A stretch of 51,158 nt of DNA from a virus (IMGVR_UViG_3300043409_002305:1-51158), one strand, 5' to 3'. Numbered from the stretch's first letter, positions 33,771-41,783 are shown. The notes: generated by a model from the sequence alone, not told the origin. Program-made: numbers and translations.

Positions 33771-35243
33771 CTACTCCCAGCCGTACGTGTACGTAACCAG
33801 ATGCGCGATCACACCAGCCGATGGTGCGGTGCCGATTTTCTTTTTCACCACTGCGATGAACTCACCCGGATTGACGAACACCGGCGCGTCGCCAAAGTCC
33901 ATCTCAACCGTTTGCAGCAGCGTGAGAGCCGCAGCAGCAGATGCCACCGTTTGCAGGCCCAACGGCACACGGCGCGGGGCCTTGGTTGTTGCGGCCTCAG
34001 CCGTGGCGAGGGATACGGCTGTATGCCCAAACGCGAGCGACCAACTGGCCACATACCCGCCGCCCGTGAGGGCCGTTTGCACGAACGACTGCACCCGCAC
34101 CATGTGCACCACCAGCCGCCGCCCTGAGAAGTTGGCCGTTGCAGCAGGAACTTGATACGACAGGATCACGCCGTCGGTCGTTACCGCTAGCGTGTCGGTC
34201 TCCCACACCTGACCACCGAGGCCCGTACCCAGCGCCGCCGTGGTGTTGGTTGGCACTGCCGCAGTTGGGTTTGCGGAGTTGGCATAGGCAGCCAAACTGC
34301 CCATAGTGCCGCCCGACGAGCCCTGATAGCTGCCGAACATGCGATTGCCCGACGTACCGGGGAGAGACGTGTAATTGACGCCGCCTTGCCGGACGTTGTA
34401 CGCGCCGAAAAATGCCTGCAACACGCCAGCCGCAGCGCCGCCCGTAATGCGGTGTTTGAAGAACCCGACCGCAGCACCGCCCATGCTCATTCGGGGCTGA
34501 CCAACAGGCAACGGGATGCGCCCGAGCATGACAGCGCCCGTGCCATCGTTGACCCAAAATACAGCCTCGACCATCGACTGGTAGACGATGAATTGATAGC
34601 GTTTATTGTTGGTGTAGGTCCACGTCCCCGTACCACCCGACAGCGGGAACACGCCGGTTGACGTCTCCGATGCGTTGTAGGAGCAGATGCCCTGCACGCC
34701 CGAAGATGACACGCGGAAAAACACGCCGTCAGATGGCTCCGCAGTCGCTCCACCGGGCACGCCTACGCCCCATTCGATGAATGTGTTTGTGGTGGGCTGC
34801 GCACTGAATGCGACCCCCACATCCATGCTCAGGGTCGTTGTTCCGACCACGGGGAAGGTGGCGTAGGTGCTCAACTGAACACCCGTGGTAGTGGTCGTGA
34901 TTGAACCGCTGTTGGTCGTCCACTGGCCCGCAGTGAACGTGCTAGCCATCGTGGTCGATGCCAGATTGTGCTTGCCCGTGTTCTGCGCCGTGTAGTTGAA
35001 CACCTCCTCATCCAGCAGCAAGTCCTGCGAGACGCGAGCACGGTAATCAGCATCGAGTTCGAGCGGGCGAAGAACAACCGACCCCGTGACGAAGCCGGCA
35101 TCGACCTCGCCCATTGCGCGAGAGCCGCCCACCTTGTCGCCGTTTGTGTAGGCGTCAGGCTCAGTCATCGACAGTTGATAGCCCCCCGCGATGACCTCAG
35201 CCTGCGTGCCCGTGGTGCCGAGCTGCTTAACGTCCAATGCCAT
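33771..35243 (-). CDS. Large virion structural protein, lectin-like core
   Basis: This 490-residue, beta-rich protein starts MALDVKQLGTTGTQAEVIAG. Residues about 100-290 (STTMASTFTAGQWTTNSGSI to FFKHRITGGAAAGVL) look like a lectin or laminin-type sandwich that could bind sugars. The C-terminal 150 residues (RRLVVHMVRVQSFVQTALTG and GEFIAVVKKKIGTAPSAGV) are also beta-rich. I recall similar proteins in aquatic podoviruses annotated only as structural. It sits between small head/tail proteins and the repeat fibre, so a tail appendage role is likely. Confidence 0.6.
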   Translation of the reverse strand: MALDVKQLGTTGTQAEVIAGGYQLSMTEPDAYTNGDKVGGSRAMGEVDAGFVTGSVVLRPLELDADYRARVSQDLLLDEEVFNYTAQNTGKHNLASTTMASTFTAGQWTTNSGSITTTTTGVQLSTYATFPVVGTTTLSMDVGVAFSAQPTTNTFIEWGVGVPGGATAEPSDGVFFRVSSSGVQGICSYNASETSTGVFPLSGGTGTWTYTNNKRYQFIVYQSMVEAVFWVNDGTGAVMLGRIPLPVGQPRMSMGGAAVGFFKHRITGGAAAGVLQAFFGAYNVRQGGVNYTSLPGTSGNRMFGSYQGSSGGTMGSLAAYANSANPTAAVPTNTTAALGTGLGGQVWETDTLAVTTDGVILSYQVPAATANFSGRRLVVHMVRVQSFVQTALTGGGYVASWSLAFGHTAVSLATAEAATTKAPRRVPLGLQTVASAAAALTLLQTVEMDFGDAPVFVNPGEFIAVVKKKIGTAPSAGVIAHLVTYTYGWE

Positions 35244-35253
35244 GATTTACCCC

Positions 35254-35547
35254 TTAATCAGCCCATACCCAACGCACGGAGAATTGCCCTTGCAGCTTTT
35301 CAGCGCTGCGACCGTAGATGGTGAAGCCGGTTCCAGCCGACGGAGTGCCGCAGGTCAGCGCGAGCCACAGCCCGATGTACCGATGATCCGCTGCCGTGTG
35401 ATCCGCCGACGTGTCATCGCCCATCAGATACGCCTCGGCCTTGCTTGTGCCGAGAATCGACGTCTGCCCGGTGACAGCCACGCTAGCCTCGTTGGAGCCT
35501 GGGTAGGCTCCGAAGTCCAACGTCGCAGTGCCTTGCCCGGTAGCCAT
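35254..35547 (-). CDS. Small virion-associated protein
   Basis: This 97-residue protein begins MATGQGTATLDFGAYPGSNE and contains SKAEAYLMGDDTSADHTAADH, ending FSVRWVWAD. I recall this AYPGSNEAxVxVTGQ pattern from small proteins beside phage tail genes; their structure and role are unknown to me. The ATG overlaps the stop of the gene before it. The composition suggests a compact beta protein. Confidence 0.6.
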   Translation of the reverse strand: MATGQGTATLDFGAYPGSNEASVAVTGQTSILGTSKAEAYLMGDDTSADHTAADHRYIGLWLALTCGTPSAGTGFTIYGRSAEKLQGQFSVRWVWAD

Positions 35548-35963
35548 TACAGCGCGAAGATGCCGCTAGCGTTGAACGTGCAGTCGATGTTTCCGCCGTT
35601 GGGTGTCACCGGCAGATTGGTGACGCCCGTGTCGATGTACGCAACAAGCCGCCACGTTGTATTCGCACCTGCGTTTTTGACGAAGATGATCAGCGCCTCA
35701 GCCGTCGCACCCGTCACGCTGGGGAAGGTCACATTGGCACCATCGAACACACCATTGGTGAATGTCTTCGTGCCAATCTCTTGTTCCGTGCCAACCTGGG
35801 CAGACGCTGCGGACGAATAGAACTCATGCGCAGCGGAATAGGTGTAAGTGGCGGTGTCGATCAGGGCGATGTAAACGCCAGTCGTCCCGGACCCTGCGAG
35901 CGACGAATTCGCCGTCGCCTGCTGGATCGCCTCTTTCCATTTTGGGTACAGCGCATTTGCCAT
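35547..35963 (-). CDS. Virion structural protein (small tail/appendage family)
   Basis: This 138-residue protein starts MANALYPKWKEAIQQATANS and contains GVYIALIDTATYTYSAAHEF and AEALIIFVKNAGANTTWRLVAYID. The opening MANxLYxKxxEA and the VxLVDxxxYTxSxxHxF pattern are familiar from phage structural proteins next to fibres. It is beta-rich and lacks enzyme motifs. Its gene touches the 97-residue gene, suggesting paired assembly. Confidence 0.65.
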   Translation of the reverse strand: MANALYPKWKEAIQQATANSSLAGSGTTGVYIALIDTATYTYSAAHEFYSSAASAQVGTEQEIGTKTFTNGVFDGANVTFPSVTGATAEALIIFVKNAGANTTWRLVAYIDTGVTNLPVTPNGGNIDCTFNASGIFAL

Positions 35964-35987
35964 GGTATCTCCTGAAGGCGCGCTGTC

Positions 35988-36137
35988 TCAGCGCAAGGGT
36001 GTATTTTGCCAGTCAACAGCGCCGTCGTCATCCACCGGTGTCCAGGTGTTTAGCGGGTCGTCCGAGACAACGGCCCACACCACAGCACGGCCAACGCCCG
36101 GCACCGCGGCCACGCCAACAAGGACGACGGGGTCCAC
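35988..36137 (-). CDS. 49-residue protein sharing a PVDD-WQNTP module with the repeat fibre
   Basis: This short frame starts at GTG 36137 with gaggc just upstream and is in the same frame as the TGA that ends the preceding gene. It has a hydrophobic first half (VVLVGVAAVPGVGRAVVWAV) and ends NTWTPVDDDGAVDWQNTPLR. The end matches the tail of the 364-residue repeat fibre (WDPVDDNGPSGWQNTP), including shared DNA such as gtattttgcca. It may be a tiny structural peptide or a readthrough extension of the gene before it. Confidence 0.5.
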   Translation of the reverse strand: MDPVVLVGVAAVPGVGRAVVWAVVSDDPLNTWTPVDDDGAVDWQNTPLR

Positions 36138-36143
36138 AGCGCC

Positions 36144-36560
36144 TCAGATGCGCAGGAGCGCCGTTGTGGACGACGCCGCCGGCATCTGCACGACGAAGTC
36201 GGTTCCGGTCGTTGTCTTGTCCGCGCCGAAGTCGAGCACGGCCACCGCTTTGTTCGACTTGCTGGCGTTGTAGAGCAGCGCGCCCCTGGCGGTAACGCTG
36301 GCTGCGGCCCAAGTGACGTCGTCGAAGTCAACGAACGCCGTCGCGCCAGACGAGGCCACGGAAACACCCGTCAAAACCGCCCCGCCAGCGCTGTAGCCGG
36401 CGCCGGAAGCCTCGTTCGCGGCGCTGTAGGTCGTCGTTGCCACATCGAGCGCCGCCGCAGATGTGAAAAGGGCCAGCTTGAACGTGTCGGTGCCGAACAC
36501 GTGCACCCCACCGAACAAGTCCACTTTGAACGACACGCACATCGCCTGTGTAATCGCCAT
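36144..36560 (-). CDS. Virion structural protein
   Basis: This 138-residue protein reads MAITQAMCVSFKVDLFGGVH, then VFGTDTFKLALFTSAAALDV, TYSAANEASGAGYSAGGAVL and a beta-rich end. The FKxALYTSxAxLxxxTTxYxxxNE pattern is common among phage proteins encoded between neck and fibre genes. It probably decorates the tail or head-tail junction. The next frame continues open after its TGA. Confidence 0.65.
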   Translation of the reverse strand: MAITQAMCVSFKVDLFGGVHVFGTDTFKLALFTSAAALDVATTTYSAANEASGAGYSAGGAVLTGVSVASSGATAFVDFDDVTWAAASVTARGALLYNASKSNKAVAVLDFGADKTTTGTDFVVQMPAASSTTALLRI

Positions 36561-36570
36561 ACGCTACTCC

Positions 36571-37206
36571 TCAAGCCACCGGCACACGGGTCTGCCCAGA
36601 CCGGTACGCATCACGACGGTCCATGCCGTCACCCAGCCGCTTCAACTGCATCAGCGCCTCTTTGTAGCGCGTCTCATACAGCGCAACCATGTCGGCCTCT
36701 GACTTCATGAACACGGACGTCTCCACCAGCGTGCCGTACAGCAGCGCGGAGTCGAAGTTATCCCCAAGCCACGACGTGCCCGCGTCTACGATCGACGTCG
36801 GGTAGTAGTAATAGTGCAGTTCAAGGCCGTAAACGAAGTCAGGTGTCGGCCCCAGTATGGCGCTGTTGGCGTCGAACAGCGCGTAATACTTCGGCTGCCC
36901 GACCGACGCGCTCGTCGGATACGCTTCGCGGATGTAGTTCACATCCTTGTTCAACAGAAACTCCTGCGCCCCGGCGCCGGTGACCAGCGCAAGAGAATAT
37001 GGCGCCAGGAAGTCTGTCGGGAGCGTTATGTACTGGTTACTGGCCGTCGTCGACCCCGTCACGTTCTTTCGCAGAGCGGGCAGCTGCACCGTGTTGTAGA
37101 TGCGCTGCTCGGCCTGCCGAACCATGGTCGGAATCTGGTTGACGAACCTGGACTCCTCGTTCTCCGTGAAGTCCTGTATCGCCGTAACCAACTGCGTGTA
37201 GTTCAC
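36571..37206 (-). CDS. Head-tail connector/neck-like structural protein
   Basis: This 211-residue protein starts at GTG 37206 (MNYTQLVTAIQDFTENEESR) with gaagggg upstream, rather than the longer frame. It includes IPTMVRQAEQRIYNTVQLPA, YITLPTDFLAPYSLALV and LLYGTLVETSVFMKSEADMV. The pattern is one I recall from adaptor or neck proteins of short-tailed phages, which join the portal ring to the tail. Predicted structure is helices followed by a beta insertion. It stands near another connector candidate (37736-38416). Confidence 0.7.
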   Translation of the reverse strand: MNYTQLVTAIQDFTENEESRFVNQIPTMVRQAEQRIYNTVQLPALRKNVTGSTTASNQYITLPTDFLAPYSLALVTGAGAQEFLLNKDVNYIREAYPTSASVGQPKYYALFDANSAILGPTPDFVYGLELHYYYYPTSIVDAGTSWLGDNFDSALLYGTLVETSVFMKSEADMVALYETRYKEALMQLKRLGDGMDRRDAYRSGQTRVPVA

Positions 37207-37216
37207 GCGGGCCCCT

Positions 37217-37408
37217 TCAGCAGCTAGAGCCGCGAGCTTTGGTGCCCTTCGTCGCCGCGCCATTTCCGCGCGTGACCATGCCGCCGGCGGCGAAGTTCTT
37301 CACCTTGCCGTTTTTCTCCGCCATCTCGTGGCGGATCATGGCCTTCGGGGCGCCCTTCTTGCGCATAAAGTCGATCTCTTTCTGCATCATCTTTTTGGAC
37401 TCGGCCAT
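37217..37408 (-). CDS. Small basic glycine-rich protein
   Basis: This 63-residue protein starts at ATG 37408 behind aaggag. It has a charged first half (AESKKMMQKEIDFMRKKGAP, then KAMIRHEMAEKNGKVK) and ends FAAGGMVTRGNGAATKGTKA. The KxFAxGGxV motif is typical of small podovirus proteins thought to be virion-associated. The role is unknown; it may be a small internal or neck peptide. Confidence 0.6.
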   Translation of the reverse strand: MAESKKMMQKEIDFMRKKGAPKAMIRHEMAEKNGKVKNFAAGGMVTRGNGAATKGTKARGSSC

Positions 37409-37418
37409 TTCGCGCTCC

Positions 37419-37739
37419 TTATGTAGCAACAACCACGGTGCCAACGGCGGCATCCGCCGAAAGCCCCAGCAAGGGGCTCCACCCCCAGACAATATCACGA
37501 CTGCCGTCAGGCCCCAACGATGTGTCCGGCCTCGGCCGGCGCAGCGCTTGCGGGTCCGTGACGCGCACCATACCCTGCATGTTCTGCGGATGGTCCGGGT
37601 CCCAACACGAGCGGCACGCCAGGATGTTCGTCGGCGCCATACGCACAACCACTTCACGCATCTCCCGCAGGAGCGCGCGAAAGCCGCAGACGTCACAAAA
37701 GCCGAACGCGTTTTTGCCCCTGGCGTACGTGTCGCTCAC
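37419..37739 (-). CDS. Zinc-binding structural-region protein (two CxxC pairs)
   Basis: This 106-residue protein starts at GTG 37739, overlapping the previous stop by four bases. It carries FCDVCGFRALLREM and LACRSCWDPDHPQNMQG, so C-x2-C pairs are spaced as in a treble-clef or rubredoxin-like zinc site. The CDRCGF...CxxCWxPxHPQ pattern is familiar from phage genes near connectors. The end (GWSPLLGLSADAAVGTVVVA) looks like a small beta domain. It may stabilise the head-tail joint; the role is inferred only from position. Confidence 0.65.
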   Translation of the reverse strand: MSDTYARGKNAFGFCDVCGFRALLREMREVVVRMAPTNILACRSCWDPDHPQNMQGMVRVTDPQALRRPRPDTSLGPDGSRDIVWGWSPLLGLSADAAVGTVVVAT

Positions 37740-38416
37740 ACCATGCTCCTGGGCACCAAACGAATCGGCGCTTTCTCCCGGTCCTCGTCCGCCGCTGCCT
37801 GCCAAGCCTCGTCGTACTGTTGTTTTAAAACAACAAGCCGCTCCATGCCACCCGGCAGTTTCAGCGCAAGGTAATACGTGAGCCCAGCCACAAGGCAGTT
37901 GATGAACCGAAACGGCACATCCTGGGTGGACACGCCGGCCCCCGCGTCTTCGAGGCGGCGCAATCGCCAATACACCAGCGTGTACGGCTGCGAGTCGTCT
38001 GGCACCGGCCACAACGTGATCGTAGGCGCGTCACGTTGGCGGTCGATGTACGCTTGGTTCGGGCGCCCCTCAAGCGTCTTGTTCGGTAGCGTCGCGTACG
38101 TAGACACGCTGACCCGCGGCAGCGCAAGGTCCGCCTGCGTCACGCCGGTCCCTGTGCGGATGACGTGCTCGATGAGGTCGACCGTGTCTCCTGGAAGCGC
38201 GTACGTCGCCGTACCGGCCACAAGCGGCACCGTGCCTTGATCGACCGTCCACAAGTTGATACCGCGATTGGCCCAGTCCGCCAGCAGCAGGTTCAGGCTA
38301 CGCCGCGCGGTCTTGAGGTCGTACCCGCTGCGCACCTCGTGCCCGCACCGCTCAAACGCCTCGTCGACGATCTCCGCCAGATCGAGTGTGAACGCGGTGG
38401 TGCCTGATGTGGCCAT
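37736..38416 (-). CDS. Head-tail adaptor-like structural protein
   Basis: This 226-residue protein includes LDLAEIVDEAFERCGHEVRS, DLKTARRSLNLLLADWANRG and TATYALPGDTVDLIEHV. The EEAFERCG...TARRSLNLLLxxWANRGxNLW pattern is common in short-tailed phages; remote similarity to P22 gp4-type tail accessory factors is my inference. It should attach beneath the portal. ATG 38416 follows ggggaag, and its stop overlaps the zinc-binding gene. Confidence 0.7.
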   Translation of the reverse strand: MATSGTTAFTLDLAEIVDEAFERCGHEVRSGYDLKTARRSLNLLLADWANRGINLWTVDQGTVPLVAGTATYALPGDTVDLIEHVIRTGTGVTQADLALPRVSVSTYATLPNKTLEGRPNQAYIDRQRDAPTITLWPVPDDSQPYTLVYWRLRRLEDAGAGVSTQDVPFRFINCLVAGLTYYLALKLPGGMERLVVLKQQYDEAWQAAADEDREKAPIRLVPRSMV

Positions 38417-38605
38417 TTACTTCCCCAACGTGCCGCTGTCGAGACGGCGAGTTTTGCGGCGGTTGACGGCCTTGGCGCTGGTCCAGTTGGTTTTCGCCTT
38501 GTTGACCTTCTGTTTTGTTGCCGGTGGCTTGAGGAGTGTCACGGGCGAAGGCTCCCGCGACTTGCGCGTGGCCAGCGTCGCTTCTGTCAGTGCGCGCGTG
38601 TTCAT
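38417..38605 (-). CDS. Small basic hypothetical protein
   Basis: This 62-residue, strongly basic protein (MNTRALTEATLATRKSREPS, KQKVNKAKTNWTSAKAVNRR) starts at ATG 38605, overlapping the upstream membrane-protein stop (ATGA), and ends next to the adaptor start. The charge suggests binding to DNA or to the acidic inner face of the head. No family is recognised. Confidence 0.5.
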   Translation of the reverse strand: MNTRALTEATLATRKSREPSPVTLLKPPATKQKVNKAKTNWTSAKAVNRRKTRRLDSGTLGK

Positions 38606-38880
38606 TTCTTGAACCCCCTGGCAAGCCAGTACAGATAAAACCCGCAAGCGGCGCCGAGCGCCACCCAGCTGAAGTCGGGCAGAAACACCCAGACAAGCCC
38701 AAGCACAGCCAGCTTCGGAAGAATCACTCCAGCCTCGACGCCAAAATGCCCCACCGCCGCGGCGATGATCGGGTTCCGCTCCGTAGCCCCGGCCTTCAGC
38801 GCATTGATCGTCACAACGGCGTCCGCCAGATTCAGCGAGGCCAGCAACACATACAACGCAACGAGCAGATCAACGTGCAT
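38602..38880 (-). CDS. DUF5658-like membrane protein
   Basis: This 92-residue protein has three or four hydrophobic helices. Residues about 13-36 read LASLNLADAVVTINALKAGATERNP in overlapping parts; the AD-x3-T-x2-A-L-x2-G-x2-E-x-N-P signature matches DUF5658, a small family of bacterial membrane proteins. Placing one inside a phage structural operon is unusual. It overlaps the YiiX-like peptidase stop by 11 bases, so the pair is probably co-expressed. It may modify the inner membrane late in infection, but no function is known. Confidence 0.65.
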   Translation of the reverse strand: MHVDLLVALYVLLASLNLADAVVTINALKAGATERNPIIAAAVGHFGVEAGVILPKLAVLGLVWVFLPDFSWVALGAACGFYLYWLARGFKK

Positions 38881-39298
38881 CACGCCTCCAGATAAGCGCT
38901 TGTCGAAGCAGGCCGGGGCTAAACCGTTCGCCGCCCTTGAGCCCAAGAGCAGCGGCGCAAGCCTCGCTACAAAACAGCCTACCGCGGCTGTCGCGGCTTG
39001 CGGACCAGACGAAACCGAAGATGCCGCGCGCGTCATAGCGACGGCCGTTGTTGTCAGCGAACCACTGGCGGGCCGCGTTAAGGTCGCCCTGCACGTCGAG
39101 CACATCCCACTTCACAGGGTCGAGGTGGATCGCCTTCACCCTCACCCCGCCATCCATGAAAGACGCCGATCCACACAAGGTCAGACCGCCGACCGCGTGG
39201 CCCAACACCACTTCGCAGTGGCTGTACTCACTGCGCGTCCACCAGGAAACGAGCCGGTTGAACAGCCGCGAACGGCCTTTGTAGAAAGCGACCAACAT
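38870..39298 (-). CDS. YiiX/NlpC-P60-like papain-fold cysteine hydrolase
   Basis: In this 142-residue protein, residues 19-30 include WWTRSEYSHCEV with H27, and residues about 107-116 read GRLFCSEACA with C110. A permuted papain-like order (histidine first, cysteine late in FCSE) is typical of YiiX-like NlpC/P60 enzymes, which act on amide bonds of peptidoglycan or lipids. In phages such proteins may be virion-associated and help cross the cell wall. It is followed by the DUF5658 gene with overlap. The core residues are visible; the substrate is unknown. Confidence 0.7.
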   Translation of the reverse strand: MLVAFYKGRSRLFNRLVSWWTRSEYSHCEVVLGHAVGGLTLCGSASFMDGGVRVKAIHLDPVKWDVLDVQGDLNAARQWFADNNGRRYDARGIFGFVWSASRDSRGRLFCSEACAAALGLKGGERFSPGLLRQALIWRRDAR

Positions 39299-39301
39299 GG
39301 A

Positions 39302-39892
39302 TCAGTCCGGCAGTTGGTTGGCTGCGACCATCATCTGGTCCACCTGCTCGGACGTGAGCCCCATCAGAGACGCCGCCAGCGCCTTGACCGTGGACGTCTC
39401 GAAGTACAAGCTCTCCTTGATGTAGTTCCGCTTCACGATGCGCTGGGTGTTGTCGGGAATCGCCTCCGCAGCAGCCAGGGCCGCTTCCCATAGGTTCGCG
39501 TGGCCGGTAGCCGGGGTCAGCTCCATAATGGTCTTGGCCTTGCGGCGGGGTACGCGAGTCGGCACACCGCCCACAACTGGCGCAGGCAGATCGGGCGCCC
39601 CGGCGTCCTGCGCCGTCTCGATGGCGTCAGCCAGCTCCTGCTCCAGTTCGGCGATCGAGCGCGCGGCGTGCTGCTCCGCGTAGCTGGACAGTGCGTAGTC
39701 GGGCAGCTCGATCAGGCCGGCGGATGCGCATACGTGGGCCGCATAGGCCGCGTCGTCGGCCCAGGGCTGCCCGCCCAGGCGCACGCGAGAGATGCTGTTC
39801 AGCAAGCGGTCCTTGGTCAGGCCCTGCGCCTTTTCCTCGGCGCTGTAAACCGTGATTTCACGGCCCTGCTCGTCGGTGGTGATGGTGGGCAT
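39302..39892 (-). CDS. Hypothetical structural-region protein
   Basis: This 196-residue protein starts at ATG 39892 (MPTITTDEQGREITVYSAEE), overlapping the preceding gene's end. The first half has GGQPWADDAAYAAHVCASAG and an acidic helix (IAELEQELADAIETAQDAG). The C-terminal third (HANLWEAALAAAEAIPDNTQ, then IKESLYFETSTVKALAASL) is helical. It could be a fibre chaperone or assembly protein, given its place just after a fibre-like gene, but this is only positional. Confidence 0.5.
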   Translation of the reverse strand: MPTITTDEQGREITVYSAEEKAQGLTKDRLLNSISRVRLGGQPWADDAAYAAHVCASAGLIELPDYALSSYAEQHAARSIAELEQELADAIETAQDAGAPDLPAPVVGGVPTRVPRRKAKTIMELTPATGHANLWEAALAAAEAIPDNTQRIVKRNYIKESLYFETSTVKALAASLMGLTSEQVDQMMVAANQLPD

Positions 39893-39893
39893 G

Positions 39894-40163
39894 TCAGCGG
39901 CCTTTCTTGGCAGAAGCGGCAGGCTTGCGCGCGGCGGCGGGCGGCGCGGCAGCAGCAGCGCCGGGGTCGGCTGACGAGGGGGCATCGGCAGCCGGCGGTG
40001 CCGCTTCTGCCGGCGCGGCCTGGGGCTGCTGCAGCGCCGCGTGCAGCTTGGCGACCAGCGGCAGCGCCGCCGCAGCGGCTTGCAGGCCACCCGAGCGCAC
40101 CGCGTGGTCGAGCAGCGCGATGTTGGTCTGGATTTCGTCGTGCGAGAGGTCGAGTTGGGGCAT
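39894..40163 (-). CDS. Small helical protein with Ala/Pro-rich basic tail
   Basis: In this 89-residue protein, residues 1-45 (MPQLDLSHDEIQTNIALLDH, then LPLVAKLHAAL) form helices. The rest is low-complexity A/P/S sequence ending KPAASAKKGR. The helical part resembles small phage proteins seen after fibre genes. The disordered basic tail may bind DNA or a partner. The stop lies one base from the next start region. The function is unknown. Confidence 0.5.
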   Translation of the reverse strand: MPQLDLSHDEIQTNIALLDHAVRSGGLQAAAAALPLVAKLHAALQQPQAAPAEAAPPAADAPSSADPGAAAAAPPAAARKPAASAKKGR

Positions 40164-40185
40164 GGGGTTGTCCTTGGGTGCGGGG

Positions 40186-41364
40186 TCAGGTGAGCGCGAT
40201 CTCGCCGGTCTTGAGCGTGCCGTCGGAATACTTCACGCGGGCCATCAGCTTGTTGCTGGCCTGGTCGAGGTAGATGCAGACGTCGCTGTTCGCCATGTCG
40301 CCGTCAGTCGGGGCCGAGTTGAGCGCCATCAAGAAGACCCGGCCCTCGGCGCCCGTGCCGGTGGCCTCGCCGCCGCGAACGGATAGATGGCCGCCGTTGT
40401 TGTTGCCGGCCGCGCCCTTGCCGGCGCGGACGATCATGTGATGGCCCGCCCCGGTGTAGCCGCCGCCAGCGTCCTTGTTTGCTGGCCGTAGGACGTGCGT
40501 CAGCACGGTATCCGTGGCCGCGACAGGGCCGAAATCCACGGCATAGTTGGGGTGGTTGCCGTACGCCCAGTTGCTCGCCGTACCGCACCCAAAATTGACG
40601 CGCATCCCGGACCCGCAGATCAGGGCGGCATCACCTCCGCCGAGTTGCAACACTGCGCGCGGCGTGGTTTCGGCCCCGTAGGCACCGCCAAGCCCACCCA
40701 CGGCGGTCAAGAGCCCGACATACTGGCTCGTGCCAGAGTAGAGCTGTAGCACTCGCTGCTGCCCCGTGCCCGCTTTCTCCAAGCCAATGCGAAAAAATCC
40801 ATCGGTGGAGTCGTAGCCGACCTTCAGACGCTCGTAGTTCGAGCTGTTGGTGTAGCTGCCATAAGCGAACAGATTGCGAAGCGAGAGGTCGCCGCCCAGC
40901 GTCAGGCTGGAGCCGTCCACGCTGCTCCCGGAAACAGCGGCGAAGCTGCTGCCGTTGCGATGCTGCAGCTCGGTGCCAGAGCCGGCGGGCGATCCGCCCG
41001 AAGCCGTTGACGACAGCGTGCCGCCCGACAGGCTCAACCCCGACCCGATGCTGATTTCTTCCACCGCGCCGGTGCTGGCCGTGCTGCGGCCCAGCAGCCG
41101 CGCCGTCGCCATCGTCAGGCCGCTGGAACCAACTGCGCCTGAGTCGGCCTTGCTGCTCGTTGCCAATGCCGCCCAGGCAGTCAGGTTGGCCGCGAGTGGT
41201 TGATAGAGCGCGTCGAAGTACGTCGTCAGCGTGGCTTTGACGTTGGCCCATGTCAGCTTTTTCGACGCCCCGGCGGCTTCCGAGTCCCGGACGTATGTCA
41301 CGTCCGCGTCTACGGGGGTGGCCTTGCTTGTGAGGCCGTTCAGCCAGTCCTTGAAAGCGCTCAT
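40186..41364 (-). CDS. Tail fibre/tailspike-like protein
   Basis: This 392-residue protein starts MSAFKDWLNGLTSKATPVDA and has a fibre opening DADVTYVRDSEAAGASKKLT. The middle is S/T/G-rich beta sequence (SIGSGLSLSGGTLSSTASG). The last 150 residues have the fibre pattern MIVRAGKGAAGNNNGGHLSV, then RGGEATGTGAEGRVFLMALN and a terminal strand set. Glycine-rich GGxLSVRGGxATGTG repeats are typical of phage appendages. It is a candidate second receptor-binding protein, separate from the 537-residue fibre. Confidence 0.7.
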   Translation of the reverse strand: MSAFKDWLNGLTSKATPVDADVTYVRDSEAAGASKKLTWANVKATLTTYFDALYQPLAANLTAWAALATSSKADSGAVGSSGLTMATARLLGRSTASTGAVEEISIGSGLSLSGGTLSSTASGGSPAGSGTELQHRNGSSFAAVSGSSVDGSSLTLGGDLSLRNLFAYGSYTNSSNYERLKVGYDSTDGFFRIGLEKAGTGQQRVLQLYSGTSQYVGLLTAVGGLGGAYGAETTPRAVLQLGGGDAALICGSGMRVNFGCGTASNWAYGNHPNYAVDFGPVAATDTVLTHVLRPANKDAGGGYTGAGHHMIVRAGKGAAGNNNGGHLSVRGGEATGTGAEGRVFLMALNSAPTDGDMANSDVCIYLDQASNKLMARVKYSDGTLKTGEIALT

Positions 41365-41365
41365 G

Positions 41366-41515
41366 TCAGTAGTCCTCGGTCAACGGCGTCGCGCCGTCGT
41401 CTTCATACAGCACAGTGGTGCCGTCGTCTTCCGACAGCTCCGCGGCGGGCGGGGCCGGAGCCCCGCTGTTCGACACTGGGCGGGTCAGCGCCAGAGAGAC
41501 GCTGCTGAGGTTCAT
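41366..41515 (-). CDS. 49-residue acidic peptide with EDDG repeats
   Basis: This short gene starts MNLSSVSLALTRPVSNSGAP and ends with two imperfect repeats, SEDDGTTVLYEDDGATPLTE. It lies one base after the 84-residue gene and before the fibre-like gene, in an operon with no gaps. Its acidic repeated end recalls the PVDDDG modules elsewhere in this genome. It could be a capping or attachment peptide. It is too short for a family call. Confidence 0.5.
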   Translation of the reverse strand: MNLSSVSLALTRPVSNSGAPAPPAAELSEDDGTTVLYEDDGATPLTEDY

Positions 41516-41516
41516 G

Positions 41517-41771
41517 TCAGTACAGCGCCAGGACCGCGGTCGCAGAAGACCCGGTCGACCAACACTTTGTAACCTGCACGGGCAGAATAGTGCCGGCGGG
41601 CAACGCGGTGAAGGTGACTTCACCGCCCTCGACCATGGTCACCTTCAGATTCCCGGCGCCGCCGATGTACAGCGCCCGAGTGTTCTCAAGCACTGTGGCG
41701 TCGCTCAACGTAACGGCCGCCGCGCGGCGCGCGGACACCGTAGCGTCCGCCTGACGATATGCTCCAGGCAT
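41517..41771 (-). CDS. Small beta-rich virion protein
   Basis: This 84-residue protein has ARRAAAVTLSDATVLENTRA, then LYIGGAGNLKVTMVEGGEVT and LPVQVTKCWSTGSSATAVLA. I recall the ALYIGxxGNLxVTxxxGxxVTFxxVxxGxxLPVxVxxVxxTGT pattern from small proteins widespread in phage head and tail regions. It should fold as a compact beta sandwich and may decorate the head or fibre. No enzyme motif is seen. Confidence 0.65.
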   Translation of the reverse strand: MPGAYRQADATVSARRAAAVTLSDATVLENTRALYIGGAGNLKVTMVEGGEVTFTALPAGTILPVQVTKCWSTGSSATAVLALY

Positions 41772-41783
41772 TGCGGTCTCCTA

